A DNA stretch of 64,000 nucleotides from Alkalinema sp. CACIAM 70d (lineage in GTDB: Bacteria; Cyanobacteriota; Cyanobacteriia; Leptolyngbyales; Leptolyngbyaceae), in assembly GCA_002148405.1 (NCBI GenBank), contig MUGG01000151.1:62001-126000 (forward strand), read 5' to 3'. The notes beneath the pieces are model-generated. The model saw nothing but the letters and a program-made list of their open reading frames with translations. It did no database searches and was not told the origin of the DNA. Positions 1 through 9,074 of this stretch are shown here, piece after piece. Position numbers and translations under genes: made by a program. Position 1 is the stretch's first letter. Each line of letters starts with the position of its first letter.

Positions 1-1182
1 AATTCCAAGTGCCTTGGCCGATCGGGCACCGGATTTGCAATGGACGATCAGTTTTTTGTTCCCCAAGGCATCTTTGACTTTCTCAATCCCATGGCTGTTT
101 TCGATATCCGGCAAAGGAATCAGCACGGAACCGGGAATGCGGCCAATGTCAAATTCATGGGGATTGCGCACATCAACCAGCACATAGTCATCGGCTTGAC
201 TGTCGATCAATTGCTTCAGATCCTTCACCGTCATTTCCGACAGTTCACTTTGAGCCGCAGCCTCCGCAGCTTTCGCTTGGGGAATGCCGCAGAACTCATC
301 GTAGTCAATCAGCTTCTCAATCACAGGTCGATCGGGATTGCAGTTCAGCTTCAGTTCCCGGAACCGCATATTCAAGGCATCGTACAGCAGCAGACGACCA
401 CTGAGGGTTGTCCCCACGCCCAGAATAATCTTCACCGTTTCCGTTGCTTGCAGCGTACCGATTACCCCCGGTAGGATTCCCAGCACACCGCCTTCAGCAC
501 AGGAGGGCACCAACCCAGGAGGTGGCGGATCGGGGTACAGGTCACGGTAGTTTGGCCCTGGCACTTCGGAATCGTAAAGCCAATCCTTGCCCGCCTTACG
601 TTGTTCCGCTTTTTCCTGGGGCGAAAGCTGATCCCAACCCTCGGGACGTACCCAGCCGCCCTTATGGTTAAAGACCGTTGCCTGACCTTCAAAGTGGAAA
701 ATCGAGCCGTAGACGTTAGGTTTACCCAACAGCACGCAGGCGTCATTGACCAGGTAGCGGGTCGGGAAGTTATCGGTTCCGTCAATCACCACATCGTAGG
801 GGCGGATGATATCCAGCGCATTTTCGGAACTGAGGCGCGTTTCGTAAAGATCAATTTGGCAGAAGGGGTTAATTTCTAAAATTCGCTCTTTTGCGGAGAG
901 GATTTTGGGTTTCCCAACGTTAGAGGTGCTGTGGATTACCTGACGTTGCAGGTTCGACGTATCCACCACGTCAAAATCCACAATGCCGATGCGACCAATT
1001 CCCGCTGCGGCTAGATACAGCAATAGTGGTGCACCCAGGCCCCCGGTTCCAATACACAGCACACTGGCTGCTTTGAGGCGTTTTTGGCCATCAACGCCCA
1101 CTTGGGGCAGAATGATGTGCCGCGAATAACGCTCATAGTCGTCTTTGGTTAACTGGACTTCATCCAGATTTGGGTTCAACAT
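1..1182 (-). CDS. moeZ: MoeB/MoeZ-type sulfur-carrier adenylyltransferase with rhodanese domain (3' end cut by window)
   Basis: I translated this from the minus strand: an ATG at 1182 opens 394 codons with no stop before the window edge. Residues 20-270 are the ThiF/MoeB adenylation fold, with nucleotide loop GTGGLG at 45-50, a DFD motif near 75, and VIDGTDNFPTR. A rhodanese domain starts near residue 295, and its active loop CKSGARS begins at Cys382. The family adenylates the C-terminal glycine of MoaD/ThiS-like sulfur carriers. The rhodanese domain then supplies sulfur for molybdopterin and related thiolation. Family members are about 390-420 residues, so perhaps 25-30 residues are missing. 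The leader upstream of the ATG carries a 14-nt tandem duplication. mobA at 55895 acts later in the same cofactor pathway. Confidence 0.93.
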   Translation of the reverse strand, partial: MLNPNLDEVQLTKDDYERYSRHIILPQVGVDGQKRLKAASVLCIGTGGLGAPLLLYLAAAGIGRIGIVDFDVVDTSNLQRQVIHSTSNVGKPKILSAKERILEINPFCQIDLYETRLSSENALDIIRPYDVVIDGTDNFPTRYLVNDACVLLGKPNVYGSIFHFEGQATVFNHKGGWVRPEGWDQLSPQEKAEQRKAGKDWLYDSEVPGPNYRDLYPDPPPPGLVPSCAEGGVLGILPGVIGTLQATETVKIILGVGTTLSGRLLLYDALNMRFRELKLNCNPDRPVIEKLIDYDEFCGIPQAKAAEAAAQSELSEMTVKDLKQLIDSQADDYVLVDVRNPHEFDIGRIPGSVLIPLPDIENSHGIEKVKDALGNKKLIVHCKSGARSAKALGI

Positions 1183-1185
1183 GGC

Positions 1186-1213
1186 GTGAGTCAATGCGTG
1201 TGAGTCAGTGCGT
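1186..1213. repeat. 14-nt tandem duplication in the moeZ leader
   Basis: Two adjacent copies, GTGAGTCAATGCGT and GTGAGTCAGTGCGT, differ at one base and lie 4 nt upstream of the moeZ start codon. The rest of the 1183-1489 spacer holds no gene I can support; it must contain the divergent promoters of moeZ and the chorismate lyase gene. Confidence 0.85.
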
Positions 1214-1489
1214 GATTCAGTTAGACAGTCTACGATCGCCCATGGATGTCCGGCGCATCCCGATCGCAGTTCAGCAGAACCAGAAATCTATTCTAGGGCA
1301 GGGACGGAACCCATAGTCTAATAGGTTTTTTAAAGCCGATAGTTTTAGTCGGGTTTTGAGTTGAGTTTTATGATATTCCTGCTGGTGCTCTCGTTGCGTT
1401 AAGGCACGGGTTCTCTAACCCGATCGCTGCTGTTCTCTCCAATTCACACGTTATGATCAGAGACGAACTATTAACTTGTGTAAAGTTCC

Positions 1490-2086
1490 TTGACTGCAAC
1501 TTTTAAAACTCCGGACACCTCCACCCTCACCGCTTGGTATGCCCTGGATCCGATCTGGCAAGGTACTGAGCCACAAATTCAACAGGGACTGCCCCACAAC
1601 CAGCTTGCCCCGGCGTGGCAAATGGTTTTGCTGGGGGATGGTTCACCGACGCGATACTTACAGCTTTTGACGGGTGAACCGACGACGATCGATCTGATCG
1701 ACATGTCCCCCGTTGGATTATTCCGCGATCGTGCGCCGGAGCAAATTCTGCAAGTGCCAGGGCCCCGGGTGCGGCGGCAGGTCTGGCTGATGAATGGCGG
1801 CCAACGCACGGCCTACGCAGCCTCCTGGTGGGAGCAGAGCCATGTGGATGAGTATTTACAAAACCGATCGCTGCCCATCTGGGCCAGTTTGGCTAAGCTG
1901 CGCACAGAACTCTACCGCGATGTCCAAGGGATCTACTACGGTCATTCCAAGGAGATCGCCGAAGCCTTTGGCCATCCTGGCCCCTTCTGGGGACGGCACT
2001 ATCTGTTCTGGCACCGAAGCCAGCCGTTGACGTTAATTTATGAGGTCTTTTCGCCCGTGTTAGAACGCTACTTAGGCAAGCCTTAA
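1490..2086 (+). CDS. Cyanobacterial chorismate--pyruvate lyase (DUF98/Ycf21-like)
   Basis: This 198-residue protein matches the DUF98 chorismate lyase family of cyanobacteria and red-algal plastids (Ycf21; Synechocystis sll1797). The family removes pyruvate from chorismate to give 4-hydroxybenzoate, the ring precursor of plastoquinone. Family signatures I recognise are LLGDGSPTR near residue 50, the RRQVWL strand, ASWWE, HVDEYLQNRSLPIWASL, LRTELYRD, and the C-terminal GPFWGRHYLFW...PLTLIYEVFSP block. The start must be the TTG at 1490, because an in-frame TAA lies three codons upstream and the next Met is inside the conserved region. There is no clear Shine-Dalgarno. The gene is transcribed divergently from moeZ. 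Confidence 0.88.
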   Translation: MTATFKTPDTSTLTAWYALDPIWQGTEPQIQQGLPHNQLAPAWQMVLLGDGSPTRYLQLLTGEPTTIDLIDMSPVGLFRDRAPEQILQVPGPRVRRQVWLMNGGQRTAYAASWWEQSHVDEYLQNRSLPIWASLAKLRTELYRDVQGIYYGHSKEIAEAFGHPGPFWGRHYLFWHRSQPLTLIYEVFSPVLERYLGKP

Positions 2087-2236
2087 GGTAACTGGAGCCA
2101 GCTTTCCAACAGGTTAACCAAAGTATTGCGAGTACAATCGCGGGCGATCGCGCACCGCACTACGATCGTGGCAATTCCTCGATCGCAGCTCAACCCGCTG
2201 CATCAATCGTTCTCCGAGGTAATCTTCAAACGATTT

Positions 2237-2350
2237 TCAAACTGCTAACGGTGCAATCACGAGCAACGCAATTATCAACGCTAAGATTACTAAAACGATC
2301 TCAGCCAATCGATATTCTAGGTTCCGGAGTATCCAAGCAGTGTGGCGCAT
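2237..2350 (-). CDS. 37-residue single-pass membrane microprotein, unrecognised
   Basis: A small minus-strand reading frame starts at the ATG at 2350 and ends at TGA 2239-2237. A strong Shine-Dalgarno, GGAGGTG, lies 6-7 nt before the ATG. The peptide has a charged, amphipathic N-terminus (MRHTAWILRNLEYRLAE), then about 20 uninterrupted hydrophobic residues (IVLVILALIIALLVI), and ends APLAV. This is the shape of cyanobacterial one-helix subunits of photosynthetic or respiratory complexes, but I do not match it to any named Psb, Psa, Pet or Ndh peptide. It lies alone between the chorismate lyase and glycosyltransferase genes. The evidence is the ribosome site plus the membrane profile; chance cannot be excluded. 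Confidence 0.55.
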   Translation of the reverse strand: MRHTAWILRNLEYRLAEIVLVILALIIALLVIAPLAV

Positions 2351-2439
2351 GATGCTCACCTCCGCTACTATTTTGACGCAACCCAATCGAGGAATACAAG
2401 TTCCTTAAAAACTGTTATCAAACCTTATCGGAAATACAT

Positions 2440-3420
2440 TTAAGCTTGGCGGACTTGGGCAGGAGTCGATCGTCCTAAGCGTCGGATAATTAATTCCAGC
2501 GCGATCAAGACATCTCGGAGCAGTTTTGGCACATTTCGTACTAGCCAGTAGGCCCAGTAAAGGTGGCACAAGACCCGATCTCGCCAGTTTAAATCGGGTA
2601 AGGCGATCGATTTCCAATATTCCCAAGCCAAATTCCATTCCGGAAACGTGAGGCGACCCATTTTGGCTGGATTAAACCACTCTGTGGGTGGGAGAGGCCC
2701 AACCCCAATCCATTTAGCCACTTGGGTGGTGCTGCGAATCGAAATAGAAGCGACCCGCGACGATCGATCTCCATGATCTCGGTTGAAAAAGAGAAACTCT
2801 GGCACTTCATAAAATTGCCCAAATAAGGCAACTCGCGCCAGAAAGACACTGTCCGCCCGAGCGTATAACCCTTGCTGGGGGATTCGTAACAAAATATCAC
2901 GGCGCATTAGTCCGAAAATTTCGATCGCGGAGTGACGGCGATGGTTCACGCAGATTAGATTCCGAAAGCGTTGGGGCGTTTTGGAATGGCTGGAACCAAT
3001 ATCATAACTGTAGTCATCTAAGACTTGGCCACTGTCATCAATGACCCGCATTCTTGTATAAGACAGCGCAACCTCAGGATGATTATCTAGTATATCCACA
3101 CAGCGTTCTAGCCATTCCGGTGCACAAATATCATCATGGGCCATCCACCGAAAATAATCTCCAGTTGCTAAATCAAAGACGCGATTGTAGTTAGGTACTG
3201 GCCCGACATTGGTTTCATTGCGGTAATAGCGAATTCGGAGATCGCGGTGGGCAAACCCCCGACAAATCTCTTCTGTTTTATCTGTCGAAGCGTTATCTGA
3301 AATGATGATTTCGAAATCAGTAAAGGTTTGTTGCAGGAGCGATTCTAGGCAGGCTGTGAGGTAGCGATCGCCATTATAAACTGGAAGACCAATGCTAACA
3401 CGGGGAGATATTTTACTCAT
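2440..3420 (-). CDS. Family 2 glycosyltransferase
   Basis: The 326-residue protein begins with the GT-A fold signature of GT2 enzymes: VSIGLPVYNGDRYL at residues 8-21, FEIIISDNASTDKT at 36-49, and the metal-binding acidic motif in RWMAHDDICAPEWLERC near residue 92. GT2 enzymes move a sugar from a nucleotide-sugar donor to polysaccharide, lipid or protein acceptors. The C-terminal part (about 200-326) is Trp-rich, with no clear multi-pass membrane region, so the enzyme is probably cytosolic or peripheral. The acceptor cannot be read from the sequence. No other polysaccharide genes adjoin it. Its start is followed by the pentapeptide gene upstream on the same strand, about 180 nt away. Confidence 0.85.
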   Translation of the reverse strand: MSKISPRVSIGLPVYNGDRYLTACLESLLQQTFTDFEIIISDNASTDKTEEICRGFAHRDLRIRYYRNETNVGPVPNYNRVFDLATGDYFRWMAHDDICAPEWLERCVDILDNHPEVALSYTRMRVIDDSGQVLDDYSYDIGSSHSKTPQRFRNLICVNHRRHSAIEIFGLMRRDILLRIPQQGLYARADSVFLARVALFGQFYEVPEFLFFNRDHGDRSSRVASISIRSTTQVAKWIGVGPLPPTEWFNPAKMGRLTFPEWNLAWEYWKSIALPDLNWRDRVLCHLYWAYWLVRNVPKLLRDVLIALELIIRRLGRSTPAQVRQA

Positions 3421-3598
3421 GGAAACTCCGACCTTACCTAATTAAAAATCAAATGTAGAAAAAGTATCGATTTGAGATTAAAAACGGGGGACTGAGGCTG
3501 GATTGAGATATGAATTGCGAGTCGCCTTCTGGAAATAGAAAAACACGCTCTAGAAAAAGAAAAATATTGCCCATTCATATCTCAATCAACTGTTGTAA

Positions 3599-4051
3599 TC
3601 AATAATCTAGCAACACATCTGCAACACAAGCATTTTCTAACCGAATATCCGTTAAATTTGCTTGACGTAAGTCGGCCCCATTGAGATACGCATCCTGCAA
3701 ATTCGCTCCCCTCAAGAACGCTCCAGTTAAATTTGCTCCAGTTAAATTTGCCCCTTCTAATTGTGCATGACTTAGTAACGCCTCTTGTAGGTGAGCACCG
3801 TTGAGGAGGGCTCCTCGTAAATTGCAGTGTCGCAAATCGGCTTCGCGTAAATCTGCATTCCGTAAATCGGCACAACTTAAATCAACATCTCGCAGATTAA
3901 ACCACCTTAAATCTGCTGCCCGTAAGCTCACAAATTGTAACTGTGGAGGCACAATTTCTCCGGCCTGTTCTAGTTTCAGATTCATCGATCTCCACTCATT
4001 CCAAACCGTAACTCCCTGTTTGAGAATATGTAAAGCTTGGATCGTCATCAT
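3599..4051 (-). CDS. Pentapeptide-repeat protein
   Basis: The protein has 150 residues. From about residue 42 to 145 it consists of tandem A(D/N)Lxx pentapeptides (for example ADLRWFNLRDVDLSCADL, then ANLTGANLTGAFLRGANL). These fold into a right-handed quadrilateral beta helix. The first 40 residues are a non-repeat helical cap (MTIQALHILKQGVTVWNEWR). Such proteins are very numerous in cyanobacteria and mostly have no known biochemical role; a few relatives mimic DNA and bind gyrase, but nothing here points to that. There is no signal peptide or membrane segment. The DNA is correspondingly repetitive. The ATG at 4051 or the next Met codon (4048) could be the start. Confidence 0.9.
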   Translation of the reverse strand: MMTIQALHILKQGVTVWNEWRSMNLKLEQAGEIVPPQLQFVSLRAADLRWFNLRDVDLSCADLRNADLREADLRHCNLRGALLNGAHLQEALLSHAQLEGANLTGANLTGAFLRGANLQDAYLNGADLRQANLTDIRLENACVADVLLDY

Positions 4052-4290
4052 AATATTTCACCTCAATACACACTAACTCCACCTACGCAGAGTGATGAAT
4101 GAAGAGAGTTATCAACCAAGACTCGCAAGTCCCTATCCAACTCCCCAAGAAACCGATTAACTTTTAACTCGCAAGAATCTTAGAAATTCCCTAGCAATGG
4201 AAACAGAAACGCTGATCCCCAACTATCAGTTGGATGACAAGGTTTTCTTACAGCCGTTTTCCAGGTAAATTAATGACGCGTAACAGATCT

Positions 4291-4328
4291 GTGATGAATG
4301 ACAATATCTATGATGAATAACAATATCT
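4291..4328. repeat. 19-nt tandem duplication
   Basis: Two adjacent copies of RTGATGAATRACAATATCT (4291-4309 and 4310-4328) differ at two bases. Confidence 0.85.
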
Positions 4329-5351
4329 TCCGATCGCTTAAACCATTAGCGTCGTTAGAATTTCTTGGTCAAACGAAATACTGAGTTAATTCTAACTCAG
4401 GCCAATTCTGCCTTGACTATTGAAATCAGAGTAACCATCATAGAGAAAATCTAATGATTGAAACATTCACAAATCATTCTTGTTCAAGAGGGCTTGTAAG
4501 ACTTGCAACATAACAATCAATTCAAGCAATCATCATGCTGAACCATTCCAATGAATGTCCTCAGCGTGATTATGAATGTATTCATTGAGTTAGCAAACTA
4601 GGGGCCAACAGATTTTTGACAAGATTGAGAGCCCTGATCTTCTGACCTTACAAAGCCAATTGATCATGCAATGCCAAATTACCAAACCAACGGAATGATG
4701 TAGAGTAAATCCGTTAGAAAGACAACCTGCTACGGCGGCGTTAGCCCCCCTGGAATCCGGACAGCTGATACTTTTTGCGCAATAACTGGAGTGCCGAAGA
4801 AGAGCTTGCCCTTCAAGCAAGATTGGGATGTCTGCCATTCATCTCTGAATTTGGCAAGATTCTTGAAAAACATAATCTTCACACATTGAATGTTTGCAGA
4901 GGTGAAGAATCACAACACCCTTTAATTTGATTTAAAAGACCTAGACAAACTATATCCTATCCTTCTAGCGAATGTAAATTTTGACTTCTATCCAATGTCA
5001 TTAACCTAAGTTGCTAGGTAGCAGATAATTTCCTGCAACCGATTAATTGCAACCTCTATTAGGGGAATGCGCCCTATTATTCACGATGCCGCAACTTCAA
5101 GTATCTGACTTCAAGCCCTGCAGATTCTAGGTATAGCAATAATGAACCCGATCGATATCAATCCAGTCGATCACCTTGTCCAGTTTTCATAATTATCAAG
5201 TTTTTATGAATACAGGGGCGTCTTCAAATTTTTACAAAGAAATAGAGTGGATCCGAAATGAATTTCAAATCATGGTCAATTTGTAGGTGACTGACCTATG
5301 AGATCGCGTTGACGATCACAGTCACGCCCATAAAAAATCCTGAAAAAATAA

Positions 5352-5426
5352 TGTCGGCTTACGCCGACACATGCTACGAGTCCATGAGACTCACAGTGAA
5401 TCCATAAGATTCACGGTTGCAACCGT
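5352..5426. repeat. Cluster of four consecutive short hairpins
   Basis: Four inverted repeats follow one another. TGTCGGC/GCCGACA has a 4-nt loop (5352-5369). GAGTC/GACTC has loop CATGA (5378-5392). GTGAATC/GATTCAC has loop CATAA (5396-5414). The palindrome ACGGTTGCAACCGT is at 5413-5426. The second and third share a related unit (TCCATGAGA and TCCATAAGA), so they look like diverged copies. No T-run follows, so this is not a simple terminator. It lies just downstream of the minus-strand gene ending at 5519 and may be a REP-like element or the 3' structure of that transcript. Confidence 0.7.
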
Positions 5427-5518
5427 ACTAATTGCTATGCACCAGTCTTCACTAACAAATTTTGGCCGATTAAATTTGGACTGATGGCGAGTGCGTGATA
5501 GTCACGGCTTTACGGGCA

Positions 5519-6040
5519 TTATGCATTTGCACTCGCTTTGAGATAGAGCTTGTGGGTGAAGGGATACTCAATCAAGGTTGGTTTTTCCGGCAGAAAACGG
5601 GCCTTCAAAAAAGTCTTTTGCTTCAACCCCTGCAATTTTCCGATCGGCATGCCTTTTTCAAACCGTTCCAAATGGGCCAGCTTCCAGAAAAGGGCCGCAG
5701 GTTTACGATCGCCCGTTGTAGAAGTGGGCCGATGGATCGCCTTCCCCCGATAACGTCCGCCCCCAGAGGCCGCTTCACAGCCAAGGTAAATGCCCTTCCA
5801 AGTGACTTCTGGGTTGAGGGGTTGCTCTCCGGCTCCCTCTGCGGCATAGATAAAGGTTTCGATCGCGCGGGTACCCCGAATCTTTTCAATTTCACCAAAG
5901 GCTTCAAATTCCATACTACCGTACACCACGTAGGATGGGTTAAACGCCTGAGCTTGCTGCGCTGAGAGGGCATCCAAGGCAGATAACAGATGAACTTCGG
6001 GAACAGAAACTAAAATTGCCAGATTACGAGACGTTTCCAT
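5519..6040 (-). CDS. Conserved-looking protein of unknown function, 173 residues
   Basis: I do not recognise a named family. The reading frame is clean and starts at an ATG at 6040. The N-terminus METSRNLAILVSVPEVHLLSALDAL reads as a strand and helix. Then come FNPSYVVYGSMEFEAF, a segment with EVTWKGIYLGCEAASGGGRYRGKAIHRP, and a basic C-terminus. No signal peptide or membrane helix is present; the middle suggests a beta-rich globular cytoplasmic protein. It lies 160 nt downstream of recG on the same strand and could be co-transcribed with it. Its bounded length and good codon use support a real gene. Confidence 0.7.
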   Translation of the reverse strand: METSRNLAILVSVPEVHLLSALDALSAQQAQAFNPSYVVYGSMEFEAFGEIEKIRGTRAIETFIYAAEGAGEQPLNPEVTWKGIYLGCEAASGGGRYRGKAIHRPTSTTGDRKPAALFWKLAHLERFEKGMPIGKLQGLKQKTFLKARFLPEKPTLIEYPFTHKLYLKASANA

Positions 6041-6202
6041 GAAAAGCGCAACAAAATACTAGAGTCAGCAATCCATGGAGGTTCGGAGCAGCAGTCCCGG
6101 CGCACCATGGCCCAATCCACATTACTAAACAACGGTAACGGGAACAACCGCTAAAATTTGGGAATCGCCAGACTTCGGATGATTTAACCAAACGCCCGAT
6201 CG

Positions 6203-8743
6203 TTAGGTTAAAATAGCGCCCCCCAACAGGCGGGTGTAGCGATACTCCAATTCTGAGGCCATGGCTGGCCAGCGGGAGAGGGTTGGATCTTTGTCGATCG
6301 CCTTCTGGGCCGCATCGCGGGCAATTTCCAACACATCCTGATCCTCCACGAGACTCGCCAGGGCAAAATCCGGCAACCCCGACTGCCGGGATCCCAGTAC
6401 TTCCCCTGGGCCTCGGAAGCGTAAATCCATTTCTGAGATAAAAAATCCATCCTGGGACTGTTCCAAGACCTTGAGCCGTTGTTGGGCGGGTTCGCTGCGG
6501 GAACTGGTCATCAGCAAACAGTAGGACTGGGACGCGCCCCGGCCCACCCGACCCCGCAACTGGTGTAATTGGGAGAGGCCAAAGCGTTCCGCATGTTCAA
6601 TCAGCATCACCGTTGCGTTAGGCACATCGACGCCGACTTCCACCACCGTGGTGGAAACGAGGATTTGGGTTTGCCGATCGCGAAAGGCATTAATCGCTGC
6701 ATCCTTTTCCGCCGAGGTCAGCTTGCCGTGCAATAATCCGACTTGGAATTCCGGAAACACCGTTTGCTGCAAGTCCGCATGGGCCACGATCGCCGATTTT
6801 AAGTCCAATTTCTCCGACTCATCCACTAAAGGAAGAACCACATAGACCTGCCGTCCTTGCACAATTTCCCGCCGCATGAGGTCATAGGCTTGTTGGCGAT
6901 CGCGATGGCTGAGAACGGTGGTTTGAATGGCCTTCCGACCGGGGGGCAACTCATCAATTTGACTCACATCCAAATCCCCATGTAACGTTAAGGCCAACGT
7001 GCGGGGAATCGGGGTCGCGGTCATGGTGAGAACATGGGGATTTTCGCCTTTTTGTTGTAACCTTGCCCGTTGTTGCACCCCAAACCGATGTTGTTCGTCA
7101 ATAACAACTAAGCCCAAGCGATCGAACTGCACGGGATCTTCAATCAACGCATGGGTGCCTACTAGCAAGGGCAATTCCCCGGTTTGCAATTGGGTGTGAA
7201 TTTGTCGCCGTTTGGCTACCTTAGTCGATCCCGTTAACAATTCCACGGGCAAATGCAGCAGCGTAAACCATTGCACGAGTTTTCGATAATGCTGTTCCGC
7301 TAGGACTTCCGTAGGAGCCATCAGCGCCCCCTGGTAACCGGCCTGAATGGCAGCCAGTAAGGCAATCACCGCCACCACCGTTTTCCCCGACCCCACATCC
7401 CCCTGCACCAGACGATTCATCGGCGTTGTTTTTTGTAAATCCCCCAGAATGTCCTGTACCACCCGCTGCTGCGCTCCAGTTAATTCAAAGGGCAACACTG
7501 TGTAAAATTGATTTAACAATGGGCCTTGGGGCGTGAGGACAACACCCGTTTGTTGGCTTTGTTGACGGTAACGCCGGGACAGTAACCCCAATTGCAAATA
7601 GAAAAATTCATCAAACACCAATCGTCGTCGCGCCGCTTCCAATGCCGATCGATCTTCGGGAAAGTGAATGTTCGCGATCGCGGTTTGAACTTCCATTAAC
7701 GCATATTGATCGCGCAATCCTTGGGGTAAGGTTTCCTGCAATTGCTGGGCGGCGGGTAATCCAGAGACCATGGCTCGACGGATTAAATCTGCTCCCACCC
7801 CTTCCGTGAGCGGATAGACGGGCACAATGCGTCCCACAGATTCGGAATCGATTTCGCCGCCGTAGTCGAGGACTTCAATTTCTGGGTTGTCCAATGTCAA
7901 GCCAAATTTAGTTTCCTTGACTAACCCAGAGGCCGCCACCGCAGCCCCAGAGGGATAGAGCTTTTTCTGCTGCTCCTGCCAACCGCGCCCGGAATAGCGA
8001 CTGCCCATGTAAAAGCGGCTCAGCTTCATCCGTCCAGAGGAATCACGGATTGTTAATTCAAAAATCGTCAGTTTAGGATTTTTAGAACTGGTGAAGCAAT
8101 TGCTAGAGGTAATGCTACCAACAACGGTTACGGTTTCACCCGCCTTTAGTTCCCGAATCTTGGCTTGGCGGGCATAGTCGATGTGGTCGCGGGGATAGTA
8201 GTACAGCAAATCCCGCACGGTAAAAATGCCCAATTTCGCCAATTTTTCCGCACTTTTTGGGCCAACTCCTGGTAAATAAGTGACGGCTTGTTCCAGATCG
8301 ACCTTGCGGCTTCCAGCGGCTTTGGTGGCAGGCGTCACGGTGGCTACTGGGTTACCCGATCGATCACCCTTGCTGGCGGCCCGATCTGAAAATTTGCCAG
8401 CGGCTTCCTTCGCGGCGATCGCGGCAGGTTGCTCCGATGGGTCTAGGGCGGGCGGGCTATCCTGGGCGACCTCCGCCAGTGTTTTTTTCGTTTGGTGCAG
8501 CAGGCGGCGGGTATCTGCAACAAGGTGTTGCCGTTGGGCAAAACTCAGTTCACTGTAACGGCCATAGTCTGCGGCCAGTTCCTGGATTTTTTGGCGCTCC
8601 GATCGACCCAGTTCCGGCAAGGGCTGGCCTAAACTCAGTTGCAAAAACTCACTGAAGCGGTATTGGTTGCCTTGCAGGTCATTAAAGCCATTTTCCGCTT
8701 CCACTGAGAGTGCTTTTTGTAGCCGCAAAAAATCCATGGGCAA
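6203..8743 (-). CDS. recG: ATP-dependent DNA helicase RecG
   Basis: The 846-residue protein remodels stalled replication forks and Holliday junctions. About 150 residues precede the wedge/OB domain, typical of cyanobacterial and plant RecG but longer than the 693-residue E. coli enzyme. Next come the LPGVGPKSAEKLAKLGI helix-hairpin segment (about 160-180) and the OB fold. The SF2 motor follows: Walker A GDVGSGKT near 454, DEQH box near 550, TATPIPRT, and the C-terminal helicase motifs LHGKLTSAEKD, VEVGVDVPNA and QLRGRVGRG. The C-terminus carries the RecG hook (MDLRFRGPGEVLGSRQSG). Start: ATG at 8743; a second Met two codons later is equally possible. Confidence 0.97.
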   Translation of the reverse strand: MPMDFLRLQKALSVEAENGFNDLQGNQYRFSEFLQLSLGQPLPELGRSERQKIQELAADYGRYSELSFAQRQHLVADTRRLLHQTKKTLAEVAQDSPPALDPSEQPAAIAAKEAAGKFSDRAASKGDRSGNPVATVTPATKAAGSRKVDLEQAVTYLPGVGPKSAEKLAKLGIFTVRDLLYYYPRDHIDYARQAKIRELKAGETVTVVGSITSSNCFTSSKNPKLTIFELTIRDSSGRMKLSRFYMGSRYSGRGWQEQQKKLYPSGAAVAASGLVKETKFGLTLDNPEIEVLDYGGEIDSESVGRIVPVYPLTEGVGADLIRRAMVSGLPAAQQLQETLPQGLRDQYALMEVQTAIANIHFPEDRSALEAARRRLVFDEFFYLQLGLLSRRYRQQSQQTGVVLTPQGPLLNQFYTVLPFELTGAQQRVVQDILGDLQKTTPMNRLVQGDVGSGKTVVAVIALLAAIQAGYQGALMAPTEVLAEQHYRKLVQWFTLLHLPVELLTGSTKVAKRRQIHTQLQTGELPLLVGTHALIEDPVQFDRLGLVVIDEQHRFGVQQRARLQQKGENPHVLTMTATPIPRTLALTLHGDLDVSQIDELPPGRKAIQTTVLSHRDRQQAYDLMRREIVQGRQVYVVLPLVDESEKLDLKSAIVAHADLQQTVFPEFQVGLLHGKLTSAEKDAAINAFRDRQTQILVSTTVVEVGVDVPNATVMLIEHAERFGLSQLHQLRGRVGRGASQSYCLLMTSSRSEPAQQRLKVLEQSQDGFFISEMDLRFRGPGEVLGSRQSGLPDFALASLVEDQDVLEIARDAAQKAIDKDPTLSRWPAMASELEYRYTRLLGGAILT

Positions 8744-8821
8744 CGTAAACTGGGAAATTGCAAGTAACAGGGTTTAGCTCCCCCTGAGTTGTACCCAATT
8801 GATTTTTAATTGCAAGAGATT

Positions 8822-8925
8822 CGATCCCCCCTAGCCCCCCTTCATAAGGACAAGAGAAACACTGTCAAAGTTTCTCTAACTTCTTTTCAAAGTCCCCCTT
8901 AATAAGGGGGATTTAGGGGGATCGG
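8822..8925. repeat. Long nested inverted repeat (cyanobacterial CCCCCTTAATAAGGGGG-type element)
   Basis: The outer arms GATCCCCCCTAG... (8823 on) and ...TTTAGGGGGATC (ending 8923) pair imperfectly. The right arm itself contains the palindrome TCCCCCTTAATAAGGGGGA (8893-8911). The centre holds a second hairpin, GAGAAAC/GTTTCTC (8854-8860 and 8870-8876). Copies of this type of sequence are common between genes in filamentous cyanobacteria, so it is probably a miniature mobile or REP-like element. It sits between the divergent recG and FAD-oxidase genes. Confidence 0.75.
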
Positions 8926-9074
8926 ATCTACTGCATTCACTAATCAATGAAGTACTGGGGTCGATCGAACCTATACCAATCAATCAATTTATAACCAATT
9001 TCCATCCTAAACTGGAGAGGACAGGATTTCCCTGGACTGCTCAAATTCCCCTGCGTTTTTTTCGACAACCTCCT

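Larger units (their letters stand above)
4052..5518. other. Gene-poor AT-rich spacer of about 1.45 kb
   Basis: No coding region I can support. An 82-codon open frame on the minus strand (4590-4838) lies in a slightly more GC-rich island but has no recognisable domain and no ribosome site. The spacer holds a 19-nt tandem duplication at 4291-4328 and a cluster of hairpins at 5352-5426. It has few GATCG words compared with its surroundings. Decayed sequence or an unrecognised RNA gene are both possible. Confidence 0.6.
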
